DNA from: Polynucleobacter sp. AP-Reno-20A-A9
GTDB taxonomy: Bacteria; Pseudomonadota; Gammaproteobacteria; Burkholderiales; Burkholderiaceae
NCBI RefSeq assembly: GCF_018882085.1
Contig: NZ_JACVPB010000002.1
Coordinates: 1-62,326 of the forward strand
DNA: 62,326 nt
Direction of reading: 5' to 3'
Below are positions 25,565-36,675 of the stretch, one piece after another. The notes under the pieces were generated by a model, which saw nothing but the letters and a program-made list of their open reading frames with translations, made no database searches and was not told the DNA's origin. Each line of letters starts with the position of its first letter. Position 1 is the first letter of the stretch. The position numbers were made by a program, and so were the translations under genes.

Positions 25565-27235
25565 ATGCTTCAAACCATCTCACTTCGTGACTTTGTCATT
25601 GTTGATCAGCTAGAGTTAGATTTCTCTAGCGGCTTTACCGTACTCACCGGAGAGACCGGTGCGGGCAAATCGATTCTGCTGGATGCTCTCGGTTTAGTGC
25701 TGGGTGAACGCGCTGATAGCAGCCAAATACGTGAAGGCAGTAACCGCGCAGAAATTTCCGCACTCTTTCGGATTGAGCTAGAGCTAGTGAAATCGTTTAG
25801 TCAGTGGCTTGATAGTCAAGGGTTCCCGCTAGAGGATGATGGGCAAAGCCTATTACTCAAAAGAACCGTGGAAAGCAATGGGCGCAGTCGTGCCTTTATT
25901 AATGGCAGTGTTGCCACGCTAGCGCAATTGCGCGAAGCTGGTGATCAATTAGTAGACATTCACGGGCAACATGCGCACCAACTCTTATTAAAGGGTGGCG
26001 CTCAACGCGAACTTCTCGATCGTCATGCCGGCCTACTACCACTTGCTGCAGAAGTAGCCCAAATATTCAAAACACTGGCTGACTCTCGTCGCCGACTTGA
26101 GCAAGCTGAAAATACAGGTCAAGATGTTGAACGCGAGCGCGAGCGTCTTGAGTGGCAACTAGAAGAACTGACTGAGCTTTCACCGCAAGAAGGTGAATGG
26201 GCCAACATTCAAAGCGAGCACGCCCGCTTAGCAAATGGGGCAAAACTGATTGGCGGCTGCCAAGAGGCAATTGATATATTGAGCGATGCCGATAATTCGC
26301 TGGAATCTTCGCTATCGAAGGTATGTACTACTGTAGGCGCTCTAGCTGAGCATGACCCAGCATTAGGCGAGATCAATCAAGCTCTAGAGTCAGCCAGCAT
26401 TCAGTTGGATGAAGCCATTCATGGCCTTAATCGTTACTTACAAAAGATTGATTTAGATCCAGCTCGACTTTCTGAAGTTGAGGAGCGTATGCAAGCATTG
26501 CATAGTACGGCTCGCAAATACCGCGTAGAAGTAGATGGGCTACCAAAACTCGTGCTGGATACTTCAGAGCGACTGGATGCTTTAACAGCATCCCAAAATA
26601 TTGAAGCACTCCGAGAGCAAGTTAAACAAGAGGAAGCTTTTTATTTAAAACTGGCAAAACAGCTCTCGCAAAAACGTAGCAAGGCAGCGAAGGAGCTCGG
26701 CGATTTAGTGACTAATGCCATGCAAGATTTATCCATGGCAGGTGGTCGCTTGGAGATTGCTTTGACACCCCTTAACGAGGGCGGATCCCATGGTCTTGAG
26801 CAAATTGAATTCCTAGTTGCAGGTCATGCTGGTAGCACTCCTCGCTCTCTTGCCAAGGTGGCCTCTGGCGGTGAGTTGGCCCGCATTAGCCTAGCAATTA
26901 GCGTGATAACCAGCAAGGCCTCATTCACCCCCACACTCATCTTTGACGAAGTGGATGCGGGTATTGGTGGGGCAGTTGCTGAAACGGTTGGCAAACTATT
27001 GCACCAATTGGGTCAATCTCACCAAATCTTATGTGTAACCCATTTGCCACAGGTGGCCGCTCAAGGCAATCATCATCTCAAAGTGAGTAAATCTCAAAAC
27101 AGCGAGAAGACGGTATCGCAAGTGCAGATCTTGGGTAGAGCTGAACGGGTTGAAGAAGTGGCCCGCATGCTTGGTGGCGCCACTATTACCGATACCACTC
27201 GTCGTCATGCCCGTGAGTTGTTAGAGCAAAATTAA
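25565..27235 (+). CDS. recN: DNA repair protein RecN
   Basis: SMC-like ATPase acting in double-strand-break repair. It has 556 residues: an N-terminal ATP-binding half with Walker A GETGAGKS (29-36) and the DIHGQHAHQLLLKG segment, a central coiled coil (about 160-365), and a C-terminal half with the ABC signature KVASGGELARISLAI and Walker B TLIFDEVDAGIGGAVAE followed by ILCVTHLPQVAAQGNHHLKV. It converges on glnE with only 13 bp between the stop codons. No LexA box was confidently recognised upstream. Confidence 0.97.
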   Translation: MLQTISLRDFVIVDQLELDFSSGFTVLTGETGAGKSILLDALGLVLGERADSSQIREGSNRAEISALFRIELELVKSFSQWLDSQGFPLEDDGQSLLLKRTVESNGRSRAFINGSVATLAQLREAGDQLVDIHGQHAHQLLLKGGAQRELLDRHAGLLPLAAEVAQIFKTLADSRRRLEQAENTGQDVERERERLEWQLEELTELSPQEGEWANIQSEHARLANGAKLIGGCQEAIDILSDADNSLESSLSKVCTTVGALAEHDPALGEINQALESASIQLDEAIHGLNRYLQKIDLDPARLSEVEERMQALHSTARKYRVEVDGLPKLVLDTSERLDALTASQNIEALREQVKQEEAFYLKLAKQLSQKRSKAAKELGDLVTNAMQDLSMAGGRLEIALTPLNEGGSHGLEQIEFLVAGHAGSTPRSLAKVASGGELARISLAISVITSKASFTPTLIFDEVDAGIGGAVAETVGKLLHQLGQSHQILCVTHLPQVAAQGNHHLKVSKSQNSEKTVSQVQILGRAERVEEVARMLGGATITDTTRRHARELLEQN

Positions 27236-27248
27236 ATCTGTATTAGCT

Positions 27249-30062
27249 CTAGCTAACACTTGAAGGTGCTTTGAATATCTCCAGCCAAAGTGCTTGAACT
27301 ACATCTCTTGCCGCAATGAGCTCAAGCTCATTTTCTAGATTGATCTGGGTTTTCTCGGCACCATCCAAACGCAAGCGGTGTTGACGGGCCCTCAATAATC
27401 GATAGGCATCGCCAACGGATAGCGCAGCCTCTTGGGTAATTAAACCCACATTACCAGCGATTCGTAACAAGGCAATATTACCTAGATTGCCAATGAGTTG
27501 AGTGTGCTGATGGGCATAAGCTAAGACCAAGAACTGCACCATAAATTCAATATCGACCATACCGCCAGCATCGTGCTTTAAGTCAAACTCAACTTTGCTA
27601 TTTGGATGACCCGCATGCACCTTACGGCGCATTTCTAAAATTTCCGTCCTAAGCTGCTCAATATTTCGTTTCTGACTTAATACCTCGGAACGAACTGAGT
27701 CAAAAAATTGGCCGACACCTGGATTACCAGCTGAGCAGCGTGCTCGCGTAAGAGCCTGATGCTCCCAGACCCAAGCCGCATTATCACCTTCACGAAGTTG
27801 GTATTTTCTAAAAGCATCAGCATTCGTCACCAAAAATCCAGCAGAGCCATTGGGACGAAGACGTGTATCGATCTCAAATAAGCTACCAGTAGAGGTAAAC
27901 GCAGTTAACCAATTGATCATGCGCTTTGCCAGTAAGGCATAAATTTCTTGAGCAGCGTAATCTGAGTCTTCCGCTTGATACAAAAAGATAATATCTAAAT
28001 CGGAGGCATAGCCTAATTCTTTGCCACCCAACTTGCCATAAGAAATAATCGCAAATGGAGGGCTAGGCTCGAGAGACAAATCAAACTTTTGGGCCACACT
28101 AGGCCAAACCCGCTCAAATGTTGTCTGCAGAATTAAATCTGCCAAAGCAGATAGATGGTCGCTTACCCGCTCTACCGGTAGCGCTTGTTGGACGCCAATA
28201 CCTAGATCAGTCAATAGCGTGATGAAGGTTTCGTTGTGATGGGTGACTCGCAGGATATCCATCGCCTGCTCAGGGCCATCACCATCAGCCATGACATCAT
28301 CGAGCCGCATATTGAGATTAGCGCGCACCTCTGCCCAATACCCCTCCGGATCCTCGATCAAAGCTCTCTCAGTTTGTGAGTTCAACAAGTGATCCAACAA
28401 ATGTGGATGACGCGTCAGATATTGCGCACCCCATTGTGATGCCTTGAGTAAGTCAAGCACATTAGATAATGCCCTGGGATACTCGGCCAAAATAGCAAGA
28501 TAGGCACTACGCCTCGCGATTGCCTCCAGCAAATCAAACAAGCGCAACAGCGTTTGGTCTGCATGTGCGGAGGTGGAGCTTTCAATCTGCAAACTCTCTG
28601 CTGCCTTGCACATCAAGTTATCGAAAATTAAACGACTTTTTTCCGGTAATAATTTTTGTTTTGGGCTATCAATCCAGGTCTGCCAACGAGCATAAGAATC
28701 AGGGAAAAATATTGGGTCAGGCGCCCAGTCCTGCGCTAAGGGTGCAATCTCAAGACGTGAGCCATCATCCAGTAAAAATGCTTTTCCAAAAAGTTGGGCA
28801 ACCTTATTTTGATGCCGCTCTAGTTCGGTCATAAAAGCGTTTACCTGTGCCTCTTGACCTTGCATCGAAATTGCCAAGCGTGACCGCACTTCAGCGTCGT
28901 CAGGCAGATAGTGGGTTTGCTGGTCATCCCATACCTGAAGACGATGCTCTAAGCGCCTCAAGTACACATAGGCTGCCTGCAACGCGTCTACATCATCAAC
29001 GGGCAAGATGCCACATTGCTTGATGAGCTCTAAGACCTCCAAACTTGGGCGGACTCTAAAGCGAGGGTCTGTACCACCCCGCATGAGTTGAAACATTTGC
29101 GCTAAAAACTCAATCTCTCGTATACCACCGCGCCCTAATTTGATATCACGCGAGCGCCCTTGATGACCTAAGGATCGCTTTTCTGCTTCCGCCTGAATTT
29201 GCGCATGCAAATCTCGAATGGAGGCAATTACACCGTAATCTAAATGCCGACGATATACAAAGGGGCGAATCAGCTGATCAAGCTCTTTTTGACAGCGAGA
29301 AAATTCTGGAGACCCTGGTAGAGGCGCGATTAATCGACCTTTAATCCAGGCATAGCGCTCCCACTCTCGCCCCTGAACCAATAGATATTCTTCCAACATA
29401 TCCAAACTACATACCAGCGGTCCTGAATCTCCATTGGGACGAAGGCGCATATCCACTCTAAATACAAACCCATTAGCATCATGTTCAGCAAGCAGCTTGA
29501 TTAAGCGCTTGCCCATTCGCGTAAACCATTCCTGGTTGGATAAACTCTTAGGCCCACCAGAAGTTTCACCTTCGTGCTCATATAAAAAAATCAAATCGAT
29601 ATCTGAAGAGAGATTGAGTTCAAGGCCGCCCAATTTGCCCATACCGACCACCATGAGGGGCATCTCTGCTTGTGTTGCGTTACTCCAAGGTAAGCCGAAA
29701 CGGGCTTTGAGATCTTCCCGAATAAAAGCAATGGATACAGAAACAGCTAATTCAGCAAAATGGCTAAGCGCATGTGTAACCTCTTGCAAATCAGCCATGC
29801 CATTTAAATCCCGAAATGCAACCCACAGCATCAAACGTTGTCTTGCCAAGCGCAAATTGGCCATCCATAGGGCCTCGTCTTGCTCATCGGCCCGCTCCTC
29901 GACGCCACAGTCTTTTAGTAGAGTCTTGATGCCCTGTATGTCGACTTTTTTCCGCCCCTGAATACGGAGCCACTCCAGCCACTCAGGGTGAGCAGTTAGC
30001 CAACGTCGCGCATAAGTCGAGTGTTGCTCTAAAAAATCGATTTGCCGGGAAAAATCATCCAT
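27249..30062 (-). CDS. glnE: Bifunctional glutamine synthetase adenylyltransferase/deadenylase
   Basis: Controls glutamine synthetase by adding or removing AMP in response to PII and glutamine. It has 937 residues, against 946 in E. coli. Two nucleotidyltransferase domains are visible: the N-terminal one with GMGKLGGLELNLSSDIDLIF (deadenylase in E. coli) and the C-terminal one with SYGKLGGKELGYASDLDIIF (adenylyltransferase). Each is followed by its helical domain; RLRPNGDSGPLV and RLRPNGSAGFLV mark the paired domains. No break is visible. It is divergent from the yhdP-like gene with a 77-bp gap. Confidence 0.97.
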   Translation of the reverse strand: MDDFSRQIDFLEQHSTYARRWLTAHPEWLEWLRIQGRKKVDIQGIKTLLKDCGVEERADEQDEALWMANLRLARQRLMLWVAFRDLNGMADLQEVTHALSHFAELAVSVSIAFIREDLKARFGLPWSNATQAEMPLMVVGMGKLGGLELNLSSDIDLIFLYEHEGETSGGPKSLSNQEWFTRMGKRLIKLLAEHDANGFVFRVDMRLRPNGDSGPLVCSLDMLEEYLLVQGREWERYAWIKGRLIAPLPGSPEFSRCQKELDQLIRPFVYRRHLDYGVIASIRDLHAQIQAEAEKRSLGHQGRSRDIKLGRGGIREIEFLAQMFQLMRGGTDPRFRVRPSLEVLELIKQCGILPVDDVDALQAAYVYLRRLEHRLQVWDDQQTHYLPDDAEVRSRLAISMQGQEAQVNAFMTELERHQNKVAQLFGKAFLLDDGSRLEIAPLAQDWAPDPIFFPDSYARWQTWIDSPKQKLLPEKSRLIFDNLMCKAAESLQIESSTSAHADQTLLRLFDLLEAIARRSAYLAILAEYPRALSNVLDLLKASQWGAQYLTRHPHLLDHLLNSQTERALIEDPEGYWAEVRANLNMRLDDVMADGDGPEQAMDILRVTHHNETFITLLTDLGIGVQQALPVERVSDHLSALADLILQTTFERVWPSVAQKFDLSLEPSPPFAIISYGKLGGKELGYASDLDIIFLYQAEDSDYAAQEIYALLAKRMINWLTAFTSTGSLFEIDTRLRPNGSAGFLVTNADAFRKYQLREGDNAAWVWEHQALTRARCSAGNPGVGQFFDSVRSEVLSQKRNIEQLRTEILEMRRKVHAGHPNSKVEFDLKHDAGGMVDIEFMVQFLVLAYAHQHTQLIGNLGNIALLRIAGNVGLITQEAALSVGDAYRLLRARQHRLRLDGAEKTQINLENELELIAARDVVQALWLEIFKAPSSVS

Positions 30063-30139
30063 TCCCCCATATTAATCCGTCCCCGAGACCCAAGCCAGAA
30101 GCTTGTCGATCAGGCTAAGGCTGAACGATAATAGGGGTC

Positions 30140-33100
30140 ATGCTGCAAAACTTCATCCCACCTCGCCTCAAGAGCGTGCTTGCTAAACGTCCTCAAGGTT
30201 CGAGCAGGGCTTGGCGAAAGCGTGCCCTCATCTTGACGGGTGCTGTTTTAGCTCTTAGCGTGCTAGTACATGTTGGGGTGCGGTTTGTTCTTTGGCCGCA
30301 AATTGAGAAATCTAAAGTCTCGGTTGAAAGACTCATTGGCGCTCGAATTGGCGCGGATGTTTCCATGGACTCTCTACAAGTTTCATGGACGGGAATTAGA
30401 CCCAACTTTGAAATCGAAGGTTTACGCTTCAACGGTCCCGATAAAGCGAAACCATTCTTATTCATTCAGAAAATTAATGGGCAACTCAGCTGGGCAACTT
30501 TTTATCACCTAGCCCCATTCTTTCATGAGCTCAATATTGAGGGTGCTGAAATTTATGGGCAACGTAATAACAAAGGCGTCGTTACTGTAGCCGGCATCTC
30601 TATCGACGGCAAACCCAATGACTATTCCACTGAGAATTGGCTCTTTGCTCAAAATGAGATTCGCGTCAGTAATGTTAGATTATTTTGGGATGATCAACTC
30701 AAAAAGAAATCAATTACTTCAATAGATATTCAGAACCTTTCGCTTAGCAATGGCATTCGCAGTCATCAAGGCTCACTGAGCATCATTACGCCCTGGACCA
30801 AAGGACCTGCATCACTTGATATCGATCTAGTACACCATATTGGCGGCCAAGCGGGTAATTGGCGCGATTGGATTGGAACCATCTCCTGGAATGTAAACGA
30901 ACTCCAGCTCACTCAAATAGCAAGTGAATTTGCTCTCTCGCTGAATACGCTTGAAGGGATACTGAACTCAAACGGTAAATTAAAAATTGACAACGGCCAG
31001 CCTGATGGCGGAGAAGTTTATCTAGCTGCCGATCATTTAATAATTCAACTATCAAAAGATGAAGATGCCATTGCCCTTGGGAGATTGGAAACCAATCTCA
31101 CCCAAGAAACTGATAATGGATTGATATCTGTCACCACCAAGACATTTGCCTGGCGAGATATTGAGAGCCCAGCATCCACCCCTCTCGAAAATTTAAGCCC
31201 AATGACTTTCCGTTGGAGACCGCCAGCTGGAGATGGAGAAATTAAAGAATTTGGTTTTTCATCGCCAAAGATTTCTGTTGATGATGTGGCCTTATTTGCC
31301 CTCAATCTTCCACTATCAAAAAAAGTTCATCAGTGGATTAAGGCCTCACAAGCTGATGGTGAGTTACAAGATCTCGATATCAACTGGTCTGAAAGTAAAT
31401 CACCCTTATCTGCCCTCAATATTCCTGGCGGATGGTTTAAGTCGAACAAAGTAGACTTTACTGTGAGCGGAAAACTCATCGACCTCAGCTTTGTTGGCAT
31501 CAATAAAGCCATGCCCTCAGTATCCAAACTGTCTGGCTTTCTTTCTGCCGACCAAAACAAGGGAAGCATCTCGATTAAATCAAGCGAACTAGAGCTTGAG
31601 GTTAAGGACTTACTAGTCGACCCAAAAATAAGACTTGATCAAGCTAATGGTCAGATTTCTTGGTCAAAACAAAAAGGGAATTGGGTCGTTAATGCAAAGC
31701 AGTTGGCGCTTAGCAACCCTGAGATTTCAACAACACTCAATCTAAATTACATCATTGGTGAAGGCAAAAATCCTGACTTCATGAGTCTAGACATGGATTT
31801 TGCTCGGGCCGATCTTAAGACCGCCTATCGTTATTTACCTGTTGGCATGGGCAGTGATGCCAAATCCTATTTAAGTAAAGCCTTTGATACGGGGATCATC
31901 AAAAATGGTAGCTTGCATATTAAAGGTGACCCCAATGAAGTACCTTTCCCTAAAGTGGGTACAGGAGAATTCACTCTTAAACTGCCGATTAATGGCGCTA
32001 CCTTCAGCCCAGTACCGGCCTCAACTACCGATCAAGGTATTTGGCCCGCCTTCAATAAAGTAAATGGCGTGATCAGTATGCAGAATGCCAACTTCACGGT
32101 AGATATTGATCAAGCAAGCTACAAACAAGTCGCGCTGAGCAAATTTCATGCGGAAATTCCTAGCGTTAGCGCAAAGCAATTACTGCTGACAGTAAATGGC
32201 GAGGTACAAGGTGATGCGCCACAACTGCTTGAATATCTATTTGCCTCACCTGTCGGTAAAAAACAGGTTGCGCTTGAGCGGAACCTAAAGGTTACAGGGC
32301 CCACCAACCTCAGCTTGGACCTTAACATTCCCTTGTCTGGCAGCGGAGACACCAAAACCGACATTAAATTAAACTTTCCTGGCAACAGGGTCCAGTGGGA
32401 TAACTTACCGCCTCTGGATAACCTCAAAGGAAAGATTCGAATTACCGAGATCAATCCGGAATTCGAAGATATCACTGCCAATTTCCTTGGTGGCGCCATC
32501 AAGATTTCAAGCGCAACGCCTAATCAAGGTAGCCAGAGCTACAACATCTCGGGTGATATTAGCGCCAGCTTTATTAAAGACTACTTCGCAAAAGATTCAT
32601 CGGTTGAGGTGGCGCCCATTTTGCAAGCAATGAGTGGTGTAGCAAGATATGAGGGTGCAATTCACTTCAATAAAGGCAATAGCGAAACCAATCTCAAGAT
32701 TGACATGCGCGATTGGGCTAGCTCTGCACCTGCTCCTGCGAAAAAGCAGATGGGGACCCCTATGTCAGGCCAATTGACACTGAAGACGTTTGCAAAATCA
32801 TCTTCCTCTTCCACTCGCTTTACATGGGATGGGAGAATTGGTGATGCCTACTTTATTCAAGGCGAACTTAGCAGTGATGACACCCTGCGTCATGCCGTAG
32901 GAATCGGTACTTCCGCAGCGCCCCCGGCCCAAGGATTTCAGTTAAATCTTGCAAGCGCGGAACTCAACCTTGATGTATGGCAAGATTTTTTAAACAGTCA
33001 AAAGAAAAAAATTGGGCCCTCTAAAGCTGAAGACACTAACCCAGTCAATATTCAAATTGCTGCTCAAGTAAAAAAAGTAACTTTGTTTGAGCGCAATTGG

Positions 33101-34294
33101 CAGGATCTGAATTTTTCAGCAAGCAATAAAAATGCCGCCTGGCAAATGCGTATTAATTCACCCTCCATCGCTGGTCAACTGCAATACATAGAGCCCAATA
33201 AGTCACAGCCGAGTGGCTTGATTAGTGGACGACTAGCGCGACTCAAGTTTTCCGAGAGAGTCAGCGCTCCAATTGAGGCCAAAAAGCCAGCCTCAAAAAA
33301 TCCTCCCGTCAAAACTACGATTAAACCCGACTCTATTCCTAGTGTTGACTTAGCTATTGATGACTTCAACTGGGGTAAAGCTCAACTTGGTCAGGTGAAA
33401 ATTAAAACCAGGACAAATAACAATATCCTTAATATAGATTCCATCCAATTTAATAATCCCCAGGGAAGTTCTGTCTTAACTGGTCAATGGGTTGGCGCCA
33501 CTCAGAATCAAGTGGAGCATACAACGGTCAATGTCGATTTAGATATTAAGGATGCCGGTCAAATTATTGAACATTGGACCAGCCAAAAATCAGTTGAAGG
33601 TGGTCAGGGCAAACTGACCAGTAAGGTCGAATGGGATGGGGCCCCTTTCACGCCTCAATACGAGACCTTAGCCGGCAAGGTAACTTTAAATCTTGAAAAA
33701 GGTCGTCTGTTAGAGGTGAATACCAGCGGCGCCAAGCTACTCGATGTTCTCAGCCTACAAAGTTTGTTTAGATTTGCTACCCTGGACCTCAAGGGGAGCT
33801 TGGGTAACATTGTGACCAAGGGAACACCATTTAATTCCATTGATGCTTCTTTTGATATTAGCTCTGGGGTTGCCCAGACAAAACAATTCACAATGGGCTT
33901 AGATCAAGCGCGGGTTGCCATGAATGGGCAAATTAATATCCCTAAACAAACGCAGGATTTGCGTGTCACCATATTCCCAACAATTGATGCAACAGCAGGC
34001 TCATTGGCCGCCTTTGCCATTAATCCTATCGTGGGGCTAGGCGCGTTGGTTGGGCAATATTTAATTACCAGCCAAATTAACCGCAATCTCCAATCAGACT
34101 ATTTAGTCCAGGGTTCTTGGGATGATCCAGAAGTGATTCCCCTGGATCAAAAGGGTCAGCCAATTGACTCGAAAACTTTAGACACCATTCGCAGTAAGGA
34201 CTTGTTAAAAGAGCAAAGCAAACCAAGCAGCAATAGCTCTGGACCACAAAGCAATCCAAGTAATTCAGGCAACCCTAATAAAACTTCCAACTAA
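30140..34294 (+). CDS. YhdP family giant AsmA-like protein
   Basis: A 1384-residue envelope protein. A basic cytoplasmic N-terminus is followed by one membrane anchor (about 29-50, ALILTGAVLALSVLVHVGV) and a very long beta-rich periplasmic region. The DUF3971/AsmA_2-type domains are marked by repeated short beta-strand patterns and the C-terminal LDVLSLQSLFRFATLDL, SIDASFDISSGVAQTKQFTM and GSLAAFAINPIVGLGALVGQYL blocks of YhdP/TIGR02099. Relatives are thought to form bridges that move phospholipids to the outer membrane. The Ser/Asn/Pro-rich tail is low complexity. The nitrilase-family gene begins six bases after the stop. Confidence 0.92.
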   Translation: MLQNFIPPRLKSVLAKRPQGSSRAWRKRALILTGAVLALSVLVHVGVRFVLWPQIEKSKVSVERLIGARIGADVSMDSLQVSWTGIRPNFEIEGLRFNGPDKAKPFLFIQKINGQLSWATFYHLAPFFHELNIEGAEIYGQRNNKGVVTVAGISIDGKPNDYSTENWLFAQNEIRVSNVRLFWDDQLKKKSITSIDIQNLSLSNGIRSHQGSLSIITPWTKGPASLDIDLVHHIGGQAGNWRDWIGTISWNVNELQLTQIASEFALSLNTLEGILNSNGKLKIDNGQPDGGEVYLAADHLIIQLSKDEDAIALGRLETNLTQETDNGLISVTTKTFAWRDIESPASTPLENLSPMTFRWRPPAGDGEIKEFGFSSPKISVDDVALFALNLPLSKKVHQWIKASQADGELQDLDINWSESKSPLSALNIPGGWFKSNKVDFTVSGKLIDLSFVGINKAMPSVSKLSGFLSADQNKGSISIKSSELELEVKDLLVDPKIRLDQANGQISWSKQKGNWVVNAKQLALSNPEISTTLNLNYIIGEGKNPDFMSLDMDFARADLKTAYRYLPVGMGSDAKSYLSKAFDTGIIKNGSLHIKGDPNEVPFPKVGTGEFTLKLPINGATFSPVPASTTDQGIWPAFNKVNGVISMQNANFTVDIDQASYKQVALSKFHAEIPSVSAKQLLLTVNGEVQGDAPQLLEYLFASPVGKKQVALERNLKVTGPTNLSLDLNIPLSGSGDTKTDIKLNFPGNRVQWDNLPPLDNLKGKIRITEINPEFEDITANFLGGAIKISSATPNQGSQSYNISGDISASFIKDYFAKDSSVEVAPILQAMSGVARYEGAIHFNKGNSETNLKIDMRDWASSAPAPAKKQMGTPMSGQLTLKTFAKSSSSSTRFTWDGRIGDAYFIQGELSSDDTLRHAVGIGTSAAPPAQGFQLNLASAELNLDVWQDFLNSQKKKIGPSKAEDTNPVNIQIAAQVKKVTLFERNWQDLNFSASNKNAAWQMRINSPSIAGQLQYIEPNKSQPSGLISGRLARLKFSERVSAPIEAKKPASKNPPVKTTIKPDSIPSVDLAIDDFNWGKAQLGQVKIKTRTNNNILNIDSIQFNNPQGSSVLTGQWVGATQNQVEHTTVNVDLDIKDAGQIIEHWTSQKSVEGGQGKLTSKVEWDGAPFTPQYETLAGKVTLNLEKGRLLEVNTSGAKLLDVLSLQSLFRFATLDLKGSLGNIVTKGTPFNSIDASFDISSGVAQTKQFTMGLDQARVAMNGQINIPKQTQDLRVTIFPTIDATAGSLAAFAINPIVGLGALVGQYLITSQINRNLQSDYLVQGSWDDPEVIPLDQKGQPIDSKTLDTIRSKDLLKEQSKPSSNSSGPQSNPSNSGNPNKTSN

Positions 34295-34300
34295 ATCATC

Positions 34301-35134
34301 ATGAGCCAATCAGCAAACAGCGCAGATCTCAAGATTGCTTCTATACAGATGGTCTCTACTCCTGATTTGCAGGAGAACTTATCTACCGCAAGTAGACTCA
34401 TTGCGGCAGCTACATCTGACGGCGCACAACTAGCCGTATTGCCCGAGTATTTTTGCTTAATGGGCCTCAAAGACACTGATAAAGTGCGTGTCCGCGAAAG
34501 CCTTGGAAGCGGACCCATCCAAGAGCAACTTTCAGATATTGCTCGACAAAATAATATTTATCTAGTGGCAGGCACTATTCCGCTGGAAGCAAAAGATCCC
34601 AATAAAGTACTCAACACAACGCTTGCTTTTGGTCCTACTGGCAAGCAAATTTCTCGTTACGACAAAATTCATTTATTTGGTTTTCAAACAGCAACCGAGC
34701 GCTATCAAGAATCTGAAACGATTGAAGCAGGTAATGAACCGGGCATCCTAAAGATTGCAGTCAATGGAAATGAATGGACATTTGGCTTGAGTATTTGTTA
34801 TGACCTGCGCTTTCCAGAGCTCTATCGCGCTCTTGGACAGGTAGATTGCCATATCATACCAGCCGCCTTTACTTACACAACCGGCAAGGACCACTGGGAA
34901 ATCCTCTTGCGTGCTCGCGCTATCGAAAACCAATGCTACGTATTGGCCTCCGCCCAAGGCGGCACCCATCAAAATCAACGTCGCACTTGGGGTAACAGTA
35001 TGTTGATTGATCCTTGGGGCAGTATCTTGGCCAACCTCCCCGAGGGGGAAGGCTTTATTTCTGGGGTTTTGTGCAAAGATAAATTAAACGAGGTACGCTC
35101 TAAGTTACCCGCACTTGCGCATCGCAAGCTTTAA
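34301..35134 (+). CDS. Carbon-nitrogen hydrolase (Nit1/NIT2-like amidase)
   Basis: A 277-residue nitrilase-superfamily amidase. The catalytic triad is visible: Glu49 in AVLPEYFCL, Lys122 in YDKIHLFGF and Cys166 in [16 protein letters not shown]. The [19 protein letters not shown] and [16 protein letters not shown] segments fit the Nit1/YbeM branch, whose members hydrolyse deaminated glutathione. The substrate here is inferred from that similarity. It sits between the yhdP-like gene and tldD, an arrangement repeated in many proteobacteria, and 20 bp separate it from tldD. Confidence 0.92.
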   Translation: MSQSANSADLKIASIQMVSTPDLQENLSTASRLIAAATSDGAQLAVLPEYFCLMGLKDTDKVRVRESLGSGPIQEQLSDIARQNNIYLVAGTIPLEAKDPNKVLNTTLAFGPTGKQISRYDKIHLFGFQTATERYQESETIEAGNEPGILKIAVNGNEWTFGLSICYDLRFPELYRALGQVDCHIIPAAFTYTTGKDHWEILLRARAIENQCYVLASAQGGTHQNQRRTWGNSMLIDPWGSILANLPEGEGFISGVLCKDKLNEVRSKLPALAHRKL

Positions 35135-35154
35135 AGAAAGATTTTCTGAATCAC

Positions 35155-36645
35155 ATGAATGCACCAGAAGCACTATTTCCCGCTAATTGGACCAAAGCCA
35201 AAAAGCAAGCAGACCTCATCAAATTAGCCAAATCTATTTTGCTAGAACCAACAGGCTTATCTGAGCAAGATTTGCACGGCACCTTTGGAAATCTATTTGC
35301 CCATCGCCTTGATGATGCAGATCTCTACTTCCAACACACTCGTAGCGAGAGCTGGAGTCTTGAAGAAGGTATCGTTAAATCCGGCAGCTTTAATATTGAT
35401 CAAGGCGTCGGTGTGCGCGCTATTTATGGCGATAAAACAGCTTTTGCTTATTCAGATGAAATTAATTTAGAGGCTTTAAATAAAGCGGCAAAAGCCACTC
35501 GAGTGATTGGACCCGAGGGCGGTAAGCAGGCGGTTGCAAGCAAACTATTTAACCCCGTATCCAATAAGCTCTACTCCGATGTCAATCCTTTAGATTCTCT
35601 TCAGCCCAAAGAAAAAATTGCATTACTAGAAAGCATCGAGCGTCGGGCTAAAGCACGTGACCCAAGAATCATCCAGGTAATGGCAAGTCTGGCCGGAGAA
35701 TTTGATGTCGTATTAGTGGTGCGAGCAGATGGCTTATTAGCCGCAGATGTTCGCCCTCTGGTGCGCGTTTCGGTACACGTCATCGCAGAACAGAATGGTC
35801 GCCGTGAATCAGGCTCCTCTGGCGGCGGCGCACGTCATGACTATCTCTACTTCGATACGGAGTTAATTAATCGCTATGTCGATGAAGCAGTTGATGGCGC
35901 CTTAGTGAACCTCGAATCTCGCCCAGCACCTGCTGGCCCAATGACAGTGGTCATGGGACCGGGCTGGCCTGGCGTTTTATTGCATGAGGCAGTAGGTCAT
36001 GGTCTCGAGGGAGACTTTAATCGCAAAGGATCCTCTGCTTTTGCCGGTCGCATTGGGCAGCGCGTTGCGGCTAAGGGCGTTACCGTTGTGGATGATGGCA
36101 CCTTATCTGGGCGCAGAGGCTCTTTGAATATCGATGACGAAGGCACTCCGACTCAATGCACTACCTTAATTGAGGACGGCATCTTGAAAGGTTACATTCA
36201 AGATAGCCTGAATGCCCGACTCATGAATATGCCCCTCACCGGCAATGGTCGCCGTGAAAGCTTTGCTTCACTGCCAATGCCGCGCATGACCAATACCTAT
36301 ATGTTGGCCGGCAAAGATGATCCTCAAGAGATTGTTGCTAGTATCAAGCGCGGCTTATATGCAGTGAACTTTGGTGGTGGCCAGGTTGATATCACTAGTG
36401 GCAAATTTGTTTTCTCTGCTTCAGAGGCCTACTGGGTTGAAAACGGCAAAATCCAATACCCCGTAAAAGGCGCCACCATTATTGGTAGCGGACCAGAATC
36501 CCTAAAACAGGTTTCCATGATCGGAAATGACCTGAAATTAGACGGTGGGGTGGGGGTTTGCGGGAAGGAAGGGCAAAGCGTTCCAGTCGGGGTTGGACAG
36601 CCTACCCTAAGGATTGACAGCCTGACCGTGGGTGGGACTGCCTAA
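35155..36645 (+). CDS. tldD: Metalloprotease TldD
   Basis: Zinc metalloprotease that, with TldE/PmbA, degrades unfolded peptides and matures some modified peptides. It has 496 residues. The zinc motif HEAVGH is at 277-282 in [55 protein letters not shown] and the C-terminal [17 protein letters not shown] are family signatures. The partner tldE/pmbA is not in this window, which is common because the pair is often unlinked. It probably shares the transcript of the two upstream genes. Confidence 0.96.
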   Translation: MNAPEALFPANWTKAKKQADLIKLAKSILLEPTGLSEQDLHGTFGNLFAHRLDDADLYFQHTRSESWSLEEGIVKSGSFNIDQGVGVRAIYGDKTAFAYSDEINLEALNKAAKATRVIGPEGGKQAVASKLFNPVSNKLYSDVNPLDSLQPKEKIALLESIERRAKARDPRIIQVMASLAGEFDVVLVVRADGLLAADVRPLVRVSVHVIAEQNGRRESGSSGGGARHDYLYFDTELINRYVDEAVDGALVNLESRPAPAGPMTVVMGPGWPGVLLHEAVGHGLEGDFNRKGSSAFAGRIGQRVAAKGVTVVDDGTLSGRRGSLNIDDEGTPTQCTTLIEDGILKGYIQDSLNARLMNMPLTGNGRRESFASLPMPRMTNTYMLAGKDDPQEIVASIKRGLYAVNFGGGQVDITSGKFVFSASEAYWVENGKIQYPVKGATIIGSGPESLKQVSMIGNDLKLDGGVGVCGKEGQSVPVGVGQPTLRIDSLTVGGTA

Positions 36646-36675
36646 TATTGGCTAATTACGGCTTAAAATAGCCGG

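Noticed and set aside
29434..29961. 175-codon plus-strand ORF inside glnE
   Set aside because: Antisense shadow of the first GlnE nucleotidyltransferase domain; Ser/Arg/Lys-rich with no recognisable fold.
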